Shown: positions 1 through 5,408 of the stretch, one piece after another
How positions within the stretch are numbered: the stretch's first letter is position 1
Layout: each line of letters starts with the position of its first letter
Assembly: GCA_003551485.1 (NCBI GenBank)
Contig: PUMS01000151.1
Location: forward strand, 1 to 5,408
Origin: Phycisphaeraceae bacterium
GTDB lineage: Bacteria; Planctomycetota; Phycisphaerae; Phycisphaerales; Phycisphaeraceae
Length of the DNA stretch: 5,408 nucleotides
Direction of reading: 5' to 3'
Translations under genes and position numbers: made by a program
The notes under the pieces: model-generated
Told to the model about the DNA's origin: nothing
Seen by the model: the letters and a program-made list of their open reading frames with translations, nothing else
Database searches by the model: none

Positions 1-26
1 GGGGCCGAGGCGGGATGGGGGAGGGG

Positions 27-2987
27 TCAGTCGGCGTAGAGCTCAGCGCGGAGGGCCTCGATGCGCTGTTGGGCGGCGGGGGGGTCGGCCGGTTCAAGAG
101 CCAGGGCGCCGGCGACGTGGTGCTCGAGGGCATCGGCGTGACGGTCGGCCTGCTCCAACTGCTCGGCGCTGGCCTCGTACAGGGCGCTGCGGGCACGGGC
201 GGCGCGGTCGAGGGCCGTGGCGGCGGCGAGGGGGGCAAGCTGGCCGAACAGGTCACCCTTCACCTGCTGGCGCGTGGGCAGGTAGAGCGGCTGCTCAGGC
301 ACGCCGATTTCGGGGTTGGGGTTGATGATCGTGTCGGCATCCTCGCGGAAGGTCCTTCGCAGGTCCTCGCGTGCGAGCACGGCCTGGTCGTCTTCGAGGT
401 CGATCAGTTCCAGCCGGGCGACGGCTTCGCCCCGTGTGACCCAGGTCTGGATTTCATAGTCCCAGTAGGCGGTGTAGTACTCGTAGACCATCCGCGGCTG
501 GAGCCTGATGGCCAACTCGAGGTGGTGCACGTAGTCGGCCTGCCGCTGGACCTTGCGGGTCAGGTCCCGGATGCGGCCGTCATCCCGGTCGTGATGCGGA
601 CCCGGGCGGCGGTCGCGGCGACCGTCATGGCGGGGATCGGGCGGCGGGCCGGGCACCGTGGTGCGGTCGCGATCGCCTCGTCGGTCGCGGTCGTGGTCAC
701 CGATGCGTTCACGATCCGTGGTAAGGCGCTGGGTTCGCTCGCGGAGGCTCTCGAGGCGTTCGCGCGCGGCGGCTGACTGCTCCCGGGCATCCTGCAAGCT
801 TCGCCGGGGACCGGGGGTAACCTGGGAACGGTCGCGCTGCGCAGGTTGGGTAGGCTGGCGGGTGGCCGCGGCCCGCTGCCGTGCTTCGGCGGCACGTTCT
901 CGGGCATCCTGCAAGTTCTGCTGAGAGTGGGTGGTGACCTGTTGTCGGGCCGGCTGGGTGGGCTGAGAAGGCTGGCGGGTGGTGGCGGCCCGCTGGCGGG
1001 CGTCGGCGGCGCGGTCTCGGGCATCCTGCAAGTTCCGCTGGGGGCGGGTGGTGACCTGGGGTCGGGTCGACTGGGTGGGCTGGCGAATGGTGGCGGCGCG
1101 CTGTCGTGCCTCAGCGGCTCGCTGTCGGGCATCCTGGAGCCTCTGGGTGCTGGTGCTCGTCCGCTGCGGAGCAGCGGTCCGTTGCGTGGCAGGGCGCGAG
1201 GGGGTGGCAGCCTCGCGTCGTCGGGTTCGGTCTTGATCCGCGCGGGCACGGTCCGCGCGGGCACGATCCGCGCGGGCACGGTCGGCGCGGTCGCGGCGGC
1301 TTGGGCCCGGCCGCGCCCGGTCGCGATCATCGCGGCTGTCGCGCTGCGACTGGGCTGAGGCGTAGACGTAGTGGGAGCCGCCGTCGCTGCGCCGGCTGTG
1401 ACTGCGGGACCGGCGCAGGTCGTGATGGAGCCGGTCGAGCTTGACCCGGGCGCTGTGGAGGCGGAGCCTGAGCACATCGGCGCCCGGGTTGGGCACGAGG
1501 TGGGCGGCGGTGAAGGGGTGGCGTTGCGGCTCGGTGCGCGTGGGATGCTGCTCGATACTGAGCCCGGCGAGGCTGATGCGGGTCAGGTAGGCGTCGGTCT
1601 CGGGCGGCGGCGGCCCATCGTGAACCCGCACGTGCTCGGCCGCGCGCCGGCGGGCTTCATTCAGCGTTGCCTCCGCCAGCGCCCGGCTGCGCTCGGTCTG
1701 GCGGCCATCGGTGTCGGTCACGTCGATGGCCAGGGTGTAGGTCATCTGCTCGAGGATGGCACTTCGGGTACGCTGCACGTCCTGGCGTGCCTCGTCGCGC
1801 TGGCGGGCCTGGGCTTCGAGGTAGTGAAGCATGGCCGCGCCGAAGCGCCCGGCATCCTCGGCGGTTCGTCCGCGGCGATAGGCCACTTCGGCAAAGCCGG
1901 CGCGGGCCTGGGGGTGATCCTCGACGTGGCGGAGGCTGCGGCCGAAGGCCTCTTCGGCCTCCTCGAACCGGCCTTCATCCATCAGTGCCCGGCCGCGCTG
2001 GGCGTAATCGTCGGCGGCCTCCTCGGCGATGCGCTGCTGAAGCCGGGCGGCCGCCTCATAGTGGGGGTAGATGTCCAGGGCCTGTTCCACGGCCTGGAGC
2101 GCATCGTCCCAACGTCCCTCATCGCGGTGCCGGCGGGCCTGCTGGTAGTGCTGCCCGGCCTGCTCGCGCGTGGCCCTGGCCTGCTCGCGGTCGCGCTGTG
2201 CGGCCTCGTGATGGGGCCAGACCTCCAGCGATCGGGTCAGCAGGTCGATGGCCTCATCCAGGCGGCGCTGGGCCAGCAGGCTCTGACCATGGCCGTGGAG
2301 CTGGCGGGCACGCTCGAGTTGGGCGTTGGCCTCGTAGCGCCGGGCGCGGGCGGGCAGGTGGTTGGGGTCGATCTCGACGACGTGGGTAAAGACGTGGTGG
2401 GCCTGGTCCCAACGTTTTTCTTCCTCGAGTGCCAGTGAATCGAGGTAGAGGCGGTGGGCCTGCTCGCGGTGGCCCTGGCGCTTGCCCTGGACGGATTCGA
2501 GCGCATCGTGGGCCGGCTCGTTGGCCGGGTCGAGTTCGATGGCGCGCTGGAGGTCGAGCACGGCGGCATCGAGGTCGCCGCGGTCGGCCGCATCGAGGGC
2601 GCCCCGGTAGCGCTGCTTCGAGGCGGCGATGCGGGCCTCGCGGCGGGCATCGGCGGCACGCCGAAAGTCGGGGTCGCGCTCGAGCGCGAGGGCGAAGCGA
2701 TCAAGGGCGGCCTCCGGTTGGCCGCGGTCCAGCAGTCGCCGGCCCTCGACGTAGGCCGCGCGGCTCTCGGCGCGGCTGAAGTCGGCCATCACCGCCGCAT
2801 CCTGGGCCAGCGAGGGCCGTCGTTCGAGGGCCTGGCGGTAATGCTCCACGGCCTGGGCATACTGGCCCGTGGCCGCGGCGGCCTCAGCCTGCCGCAGGTG
2901 GCCGTGCACGGCACAGCCGGCGATGCTCATGCTCAGCGTCAACAGCACCAGCACGAGCGAAGCCTTGATCGTGACGATCCGTAACAT
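27..2987 (-). CDS. TPR-repeat lipoprotein with internal Arg-rich tandem repeats
   Basis: This 986-residue protein is probably a membrane-anchored scaffold; its exact role and partners are unknown. Residues 1-25 form a lipoprotein signal peptide: Arg3 and Lys8, a hydrophobic stretch at 10-23, then Ile-Ala-Gly-Cys. Cys25 is the only cysteine I find in the protein. About eight TPR-like helix pairs follow, near residues 30-63, 79-108, 126-161, 180-216, 230-266, 280-316, 327-363 and 369-398, each with the Gly/Ala spacing and the closing Pro or Asp-Pro typical of the fold. Residues 410-525 look strand-rich and are unassigned. Residues 526-812 are low-complexity, rich in Arg, Asp, Gln and Ala, and hold the tandem repeats annotated separately. 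Residues 813-925 look folded again, followed by a last helical, TPR-like segment at about 927-975. I chose the start at 2987 because GGAGGG lies 7 bases upstream and the signal peptide begins there. The frame stays open upstream to 3353, but that part translates intergenic hairpin repeats and is not credible. The N-terminal architecture is well supported; the function is not. Confidence 0.9.
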   Translation of the reverse strand: MLRIVTIKASLVLVLLTLSMSIAGCAVHGHLRQAEAAAATGQYAQAVEHYRQALERRPSLAQDAAVMADFSRAESRAAYVEGRRLLDRGQPEAALDRFALALERDPDFRRAADARREARIAASKQRYRGALDAADRGDLDAAVLDLQRAIELDPANEPAHDALESVQGKRQGHREQAHRLYLDSLALEEEKRWDQAHHVFTHVVEIDPNHLPARARRYEANAQLERARQLHGHGQSLLAQRRLDEAIDLLTRSLEVWPHHEAAQRDREQARATREQAGQHYQQARRHRDEGRWDDALQAVEQALDIYPHYEAAARLQQRIAEEAADDYAQRGRALMDEGRFEEAEEAFGRSLRHVEDHPQARAGFAEVAYRRGRTAEDAGRFGAAMLHYLEAQARQRDEARQDVQRTRSAILEQMTYTLAIDVTDTDGRQTERSRALAEATLNEARRRAAEHVRVHDGPPPPETDAYLTRISLAGLSIEQHPTRTEPQRHPFTAAHLVPNPGADVLRLRLHSARVKLDRLHHDLRRSRSHSRRSDGGSHYVYASAQSQRDSRDDRDRARPGPSRRDRADRARADRARADRARADQDRTRRREAATPSRPATQRTAAPQRTSTSTQRLQDARQRAAEARQRAATIRQPTQSTRPQVTTRPQRNLQDARDRAADARQRAATTRQPSQPTQPARQQVTTHSQQNLQDARERAAEARQRAAATRQPTQPAQRDRSQVTPGPRRSLQDAREQSAAARERLESLRERTQRLTTDRERIGDHDRDRRGDRDRTTVPGPPPDPRHDGRRDRRPGPHHDRDDGRIRDLTRKVQRQADYVHHLELAIRLQPRMVYEYYTAYWDYEIQTWVTRGEAVARLELIDLEDDQAVLAREDLRRTFREDADTIINPNPEIGVPEQPLYLPTRQQVKGDLFGQLAPLAAATALDRAARARSALYEASAEQLEQADRHADALEHHVAGALALEPADPPAAQQRIEALRAELYAD
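738..1139 (-). repeat. Tandem 36-39-codon repeat inside the TPR lipoprotein gene
   Basis: Four successive in-frame units start at 1139, 1031, 914 and 797, reading down the minus strand. The first is 108 bases long, the next two 117 bases, and the fourth is recognisable for only about 20 codons. Each begins with Leu-Gln-Asp-Ala-Arg. In the first three this is followed by an Ala/Arg/Gln-rich helix-like stretch ending in Arg-Gln-Pro, then a Pro/Gln/Thr-rich linker containing Gln-Val-Thr. On the plus strand each unit is marked by GCATCCTG at 1129, 1021, 904 and 787. Units two and three are the most alike, which suggests duplication within the gene. The protein segment is residues 617 to about 750. 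Confidence 0.88.
1236..1295 (-). repeat. 15-bp tandem repeat encoding Asp-Arg-Ala-Arg-Ala
   Basis: Three almost identical 15-base units lie at 1236-1250, 1251-1265 and 1266-1280. On the plus strand they differ only in their first base, A or G. A fourth, degenerate unit is at 1281-1295. The period keeps the reading frame, so gain or loss of copies would change protein length by five residues. They encode part of the Arg/Asp-rich segment at about residues 565-584 of the TPR lipoprotein. Confidence 0.85.
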
Positions 2988-2994
2988 GATGGGG

Positions 2995-3000
2995 CCCTCC
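2995..3000 (-). promoter_or_regulatory. Ribosome binding site of the TPR lipoprotein gene
   Basis: On the minus strand this reads GGAGGG, ending 7 bases before the ATG at 2987-2985. It decides the start: the longer in-frame start at 3353 would translate intergenic repeats and would bury the lipoprotein signal peptide 122 residues inside the protein. Confidence 0.75.
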
Positions 3001-3035
3001 AACAGTCTCGTAGGCCCGGTTTCAGACACTATCCA

Positions 3036-3063
3036 TTTATAGACGCGTCCACGGGGGTGAAAA
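3036..3063 (-). promoter_or_regulatory. Candidate sigma-70-type promoter of the TPR lipoprotein gene
   Basis: On the minus strand TTTTCA (3063-3058) and TATAAA (3041-3036) are separated by 16 bases. They match the -35 and -10 consensus at 4 of 6 and 5 of 6 positions. This is a small AT-rich island in very GC-rich DNA, and it would give a leader of roughly 40 bases before the start at 2987. The housekeeping consensus of this organism is unknown, so this is a candidate based on motif and position only. Confidence 0.42.
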
Positions 3064-3128
3064 ACCGCACCGGGCGAGCGAAACCCCCAGGACCCGCGGC
3101 CTGGCCCCCATGCGGCCCCCGTGCCGCT

Positions 3129-3204
3129 GGGGCGGCGGGCCGCCCCGCGACCGGCCCGACTGGCGGTACGCCCGAGGGTGCGGCCGCTCAGGGTGTGCGG
3201 CCGC
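3129..3204. repeat. GC-rich palindrome cluster upstream of the TPR gene
   Basis: GGGGCGGC (3129-3136) and GCCGCCCC (3139-3146) form an inverted repeat around two bases. Further along, GGGTGCGGCCGC (3176-3187) and GGGTGTGCGGCCGC (3191-3204) form a near-direct repeat, each copy containing the 8-bp palindrome GCGGCCGC. No T-run follows on either strand. In DNA this GC-rich some of this could be chance; no function is assigned. Confidence 0.4.
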
Positions 3205-3233
3205 GGCCGGCCGGTCCCGCCCTGAAAATCCGC

Positions 3234-3271
3234 CTCCCTCTCCCTCCGGGAGAGGGCCGGGTTGAGGGGAG
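3234..3271 (+). repeat. Intergenic hairpin repeat, copy A
   Basis: A perfect 9-bp stem is formed by CCCTCTCCC (3236-3244) and GGGAGAGGG (3248-3256) with loop TCC. It is followed by CCGGGTTGAGGG. This resembles REP-like GC-rich hairpins scattered between genes in many high-GC bacteria, which when translated give a Pro-Leu-Pro-Pro-Gly-type peptide. It has no T-tract on either strand, so it is not a standard intrinsic terminator, although it lies 3' of the beta-helix gene and could protect its mRNA end. Confidence 0.75.
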
Positions 3272-3295
3272 ACACGCAGGGTGGGTCCGAATCTG

Positions 3296-3337
3296 CCCTC
3301 ACGCCCGGCCCCTTTCCCGGGGGGAGAGGGGAGTGAG
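3296..3337 (-). repeat. Intergenic hairpin repeat, copy B, inverted relative to copy A
   Basis: Read on the minus strand, this aligns with copy A: CCCCTCTCCC, a short loop, a G/A-rich arm, then CCGGGCGTGAGGG. The stem pairs 3309-3318 with 3322-3331, including one G-T pair. The two copies face each other across 24 bases, an arrangement like paired inverted REP elements. Their facing tails (3257-3268 and 3296-3308) are partly complementary, so a larger joint hairpin could also form. Confidence 0.72.
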
Positions 3338-3494
3338 CCCCCCCGCCTTTCATCCTCGCGGGTGCGGCGCCGCCGCATGAGACACTGCCCTGGCCGCGGC
3401 GGTAGCGGAGCGGACCCAGCAGAAGGTTGTCTCACGGCAGGGCGTGCCAAAGGCCATCGACCGCCGGTTGCCGATGCGCCGGGATGGGTCGGTT

Positions 3495-5162
3495 TCATTG
3501 ATCGGTCCGGTTGCCACCTGACCGTTGCAGCCGGCGGTGCAACTGGTCTTCGTAAAGGGATCGGGGCTGGAGGTGTTCGCCGCGGGCTTCGCCCTCGAGG
3601 CGATGGCGCTGCTGGGCGGGCAGGCCGCGGACGCTGTGTCGCTGACCACTTGTGCCGATGATGAGCACGGCATCGGGCTGGTTGTCCACGTGCAGCACGT
3701 GGCCGCGCCCGCCGCTGCCGCGCAGGTTCCAGAAAACGCTCTGATCGGTGGTCCGACCGTGTGGAATGGTGCCCCAGCGCCGGCGGTGGGCGGCGTTGAA
3801 GTGGGAACCGACCATGTGCAGGTCGTCCAGCAGGTTGGTCACGCTCAGGTGCATGTGAAAGTCGCTGATGCCGTGGGATTCGCTGCGGTGGACCACGTTG
3901 CCCGTGGTCTGCATGCTCTTGAAGTCGTAGACGTAGCGCAGCTCGCGGCCGGTGCAGCGGGTGATGAGGTTGTCGCTGCCCTGAAAGACGTAGCCGTAGC
4001 CGTTGCCCCCGCCGCCGCGGTACTGGGCGTGGCGCAGGTCGCAGCCCTCGATGGTGACGTTGCGGGCAAAGAGCAACTGGATGCCGTTGGAGACCATATG
4101 GTGCGGCCCGGCGTTGTTCGCGGGCCGGTAGGTGTGCACGCGGCGGACCCAGCCATCGACCACGTGGTTGAGCACGATCAGGTAGGAAGCGTGCACATCG
4201 TGCGCCGCGGTGCCCTCGCGCTGGTAGGCGTTGAAGCCGAAGTCGCCACCGGGGTGCTCCCTCATGCCGATCGACATCGCCTCGATGCCCACCTCGCTCA
4301 GATGCGGCCGCACGCGGTACAGCCGTGCATGGTCGCGCCGCTTCACCGGATAACGCAGCGGAATGTCGAGCGTGATCCGGCTGCTGTCGGCATCCACGGC
4401 CCGCACCTGGCGGTAGAACATCAGCCCCGGCAATCGGCCGGGCCAGTCATCGACGAACTGCGGATCGATGGCCCTGACGAAGTCCTCGGTGGCATCGGCC
4501 CGCAGCACGATCCAGTCGCCGGGCTCGATGCCCGCAACGCTCTGCACCTTCACCGCCATGGCCTGGTTGGGCGCATCTTCGGCAAGGGCGATGGTGCTGC
4601 CGCGAAGGGCGCGGGTCCAGCTTGCGTGGGCGCCGCCGGGCGCTGCGCGGATGACAGCGCGGCGGTGCATGACCGGCTCGGTGTTGTAAAGGAACGTGCG
4701 GCCGGGCCCATCGCCACGCAGGATGATCCGGCTGTGGCCGATCAGCAGGGCCTGGCGAGCATCGGCCGGCGGCTGGATGCGGTAGGTGCCCTCGGGCAGA
4801 TGCACGATGCCACCGCCCCGCTCGGCGGCGCGGTCGATGGCCTTCTGAATCGCCGCGGTGCTGTCGCGCTCGCCGGTGGGGTCGGCACCGAAGTCGGGGG
4901 CGGTGACATCGAACACGGGCAGGTCCGGCTCATCGGGGATCGGCCGCTGGCCCATGGCGTAGCCGGCGTAGGAGAAATCGTGGAGAAACAGGCCGTGCTC
5001 ATCGGTGAAGCCGGGCCGCCAGTTCTGCGGGTAGAGCCGGCTGCGCCACGTTTCGCCCTGCTGCGCCGCCGCCGCGGCCGAGGCGGGCGCGAGCAGGGCG
5101 GTGAGCAACGCAAGGCAGACGATGGGAACGTACCGCAGGGGTAATGGAGGATGTGGCAGCAT
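3495..5162 (-). CDS. Secreted right-handed beta-helix protein, pectate-lyase-like superfamily
   Basis: This 555-residue protein is probably exported and acts on, or binds, a polysaccharide; the substrate cannot be read from the sequence. Residues 1-29 form a Sec signal peptide (Arg10, hydrophobic core 11-25, likely cleavage after Ala27-Ser28-Ala29). A segment containing HDFSYAGYAMG (61-71) precedes Phe84-Ile129, which has the classic N-terminal pattern of pectate-lyase-3-type beta-helix proteins: a DFGADPTG motif (90-97), STAAIQKAID (101-110), then GGGIVHLPEGTYRI (116-129). Residues of about 285-510 are strand-rich and repeat Asn, Gly and His at turns, as in parallel beta-helix coils, including GISDFHMHLS (431-440) and VFWNLRG (476-482). 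The C-terminal tail has LYEDQLHRRL (536-545), which looks like a natural end, so I see no frameshift. Catalytic residues are not assigned; candidates are Asp413, Lys415, Asp434, His436 and His438. The start at 5162 is favoured by AAGGAG 8 bases upstream and by the signal peptide. An in-frame ATG at 5246 would add 28 residues ahead of the signal and is less likely. No other enzyme genes are adjacent, so the pathway is unknown. Confidence 0.88.
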   Translation of the reverse strand: MLPHPPLPLRYVPIVCLALLTALLAPASAAAAAQQGETWRSRLYPQNWRPGFTDEHGLFLHDFSYAGYAMGQRPIPDEPDLPVFDVTAPDFGADPTGERDSTAAIQKAIDRAAERGGGIVHLPEGTYRIQPPADARQALLIGHSRIILRGDGPGRTFLYNTEPVMHRRAVIRAAPGGAHASWTRALRGSTIALAEDAPNQAMAVKVQSVAGIEPGDWIVLRADATEDFVRAIDPQFVDDWPGRLPGLMFYRQVRAVDADSSRITLDIPLRYPVKRRDHARLYRVRPHLSEVGIEAMSIGMREHPGGDFGFNAYQREGTAAHDVHASYLIVLNHVVDGWVRRVHTYRPANNAGPHHMVSNGIQLLFARNVTIEGCDLRHAQYRGGGGNGYGYVFQGSDNLITRCTGRELRYVYDFKSMQTTGNVVHRSESHGISDFHMHLSVTNLLDDLHMVGSHFNAAHRRRWGTIPHGRTTDQSVFWNLRGSGGRGHVLHVDNQPDAVLIIGTSGQRHSVRGLPAQQRHRLEGEARGEHLQPRSLYEDQLHRRLQRSGGNRTDQ

Positions 5163-5170
5163 GATCGATG

Positions 5171-5176
5171 CTCCTT
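5171..5176 (-). promoter_or_regulatory. Ribosome binding site of the beta-helix protein gene
   Basis: On the minus strand this reads AAGGAG, 8 bases before the ATG at 5162-5160. It supports this start over the in-frame ATG at 5246, which would place 28 extra polar residues before the signal peptide. Confidence 0.75.
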
Positions 5177-5308
5177 GAAGCGCGGCGGAAGGGGGCACGG
5201 TCAGATCGTAGGCGCTTCGGGTCCTGACTTGCGAACGTCCGTGCATGGTGAGTTGTTGCTGAGCAGTGGGTCATGTTGCCGCACCATACCAGCGAAGAAA
5301 GCCGTGCT

Positions 5309-5356
5309 GCCACGCGGTGGCCAGCCGGCTGGTTGTGGTGCAGGCTTCCAGCCTGC
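5309..5356. repeat. Cluster of three short palindromes upstream of the beta-helix gene
   Basis: Three inverted repeats sit close together: GCCAC-GCG-GTGGC (5309-5321), the perfect 12-bp palindrome CCAGCCGGCTGG (5321-5332), and GCAGGCT-TCC-AGCCTGC (5340-5356, 7-bp stem, 3-base loop). The last reads the same with loop GGA on the minus strand. The motif resembles short dispersed intergenic hairpins that I associate with planctomycete-like genomes, but copy number cannot be judged from one window. Its role, if any, is unknown. Confidence 0.6.
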
Positions 5357-5408
5357 TCCGCCGATCCTCACGGTAACGACCTGCAACCATCCGTCCTTCA
5401 GGGAATAC

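Larger units (their letters stand above)
2988..3494. other. 507-bp intergenic region between the two genes
   Basis: It holds the ribosome binding site and candidate promoter of the TPR gene at its low end, the palindrome cluster at 3129-3204 and the two inverted hairpin repeats at 3234-3337. Between 3338 and 3494 I see only a short palindrome, GCGGCGCCGC (3364-3373), and a weak 7-bp inverted repeat (TGAGACA 3378-3384 with TGTCTCA 3428-3434). I see no credible gene: open frames here have no good ribosome site, and some translate the hairpin repeats. No intrinsic terminator with a T-run is visible after the beta-helix gene. Confidence 0.7.
5163..5408. other. Upstream region of the beta-helix gene, no other gene seen
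   Basis: Apart from the ribosome binding site and the palindrome cluster, I find no convincing feature. No hexamer pair with good spacing stands out as a promoter; TATGGT- and TACGAT-like -10 matches on the minus strand lack a matching -35. A short open frame at 5201-5386 mainly translates the palindromes and is not credible. The window ends before the next upstream gene. Confidence 0.5.

Noticed and set aside
15..776. A 253-codon plus-strand open frame opposite the C-terminal part of the TPR protein
   Set aside because: Composition is that of an antisense shadow; the minus-strand reading has consistent protein structure through this region.
787..1139. Regularly spaced repeats resembling a CRISPR array
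   Set aside because: The identical core is only about 12 bases, the spacing is about 108-117 bases, the whole unit is similar rather than the ends only, and all of it is in frame in a coding region.
1371..2984. Plus-strand open frames (1371-2438 and 2454-2984) opposite the TPR repeats
   Set aside because: Their Gly/Leu/Val-rich pattern mirrors the codons of the TPR protein, and no ribosome site or domain supports them.
2988..3353. A 122-codon N-terminal extension of the TPR lipoprotein from an upstream ATG
   Set aside because: It translates the intergenic hairpin repeats and the candidate promoter, has no clear ribosome site, and would bury the lipoprotein signal peptide. The ATG at 2987 has GGAGGG at 7 bases.
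3378..3434. An inverted repeat TGAGACA/TGTCTCA as a terminator of the beta-helix gene
   Set aside because: The stem is 7 bp with a 43-base loop and has no T-run. The nearby GCCCTG-type matches are in swapped order and do not extend the stem.
3495..3600. A frameshift truncating the end of the beta-helix protein
   Set aside because: The frame continues smoothly through a plausible C-terminal motif (LYEDQLHRRL) to a stop shortly after, and no alternative frame continues the fold.
3525..5144. A 539-codon plus-strand open frame opposite the beta-helix gene
   Set aside because: Its translation is Val/Ala/Gly/His-rich without recognisable domains, and it lies opposite a gene with clear family motifs. 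Long antisense frames are expected in DNA this GC-rich.
5163..5246. A 28-codon extension of the beta-helix protein
   Set aside because: It would place polar residues before a good Sec signal peptide, while AAGGAG sits at the right distance from the ATG at 5162.

Overview
The window is very GC-rich and carries two convincing protein genes. Both lie on the minus strand and both encode exported proteins. Read in the direction of transcription, there is an upstream region with short palindromic repeats (5163-5408), a secreted right-handed beta-helix protein of the pectate-lyase-like superfamily (5162 down to 3495), a 507-bp intergenic region with a pair of inverted hairpin repeats and a candidate promoter (3494-2988), and a large TPR lipoprotein (2987 down to 27). 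The last 26 bases hold nothing recognisable.

Organism: the composition, the dispersed hairpin repeats between genes, the lipoprotein and Sec signals, and the exported polysaccharide-lyase-type protein fit a free-living, high-GC, double-membraned bacterium. A planctomycete, possibly of the Phycisphaerae type, is my best guess. It rests on general resemblance only; myxobacteria, Verrucomicrobia and others are not excluded. No rRNA, tRNA, transposase, integrase, CRISPR array or phage gene is visible.

How the genes might work together: the beta-helix protein is probably exported and probably acts on or binds a polysaccharide. The TPR lipoprotein is probably anchored in a membrane and acts as a scaffold. 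Its eight or so N-terminal TPRs and a C-terminal folded segment are separated by a long Arg/Asp/Gln-rich repetitive region. The two genes share a strand, but a 507-bp gap with its own candidate promoter argues for separate transcription, so a shared function is only a guess.

The most unusual content is the middle of the TPR protein. It has three 36-39-residue tandem repeats plus a decayed fourth, and a 15-bp tandem repeat encoding Asp-Arg-Ala-Arg-Ala. Many long open frames on the opposite strand are by-products of GC-rich codon use, not genes. I do not see a clearly new multi-gene system here.
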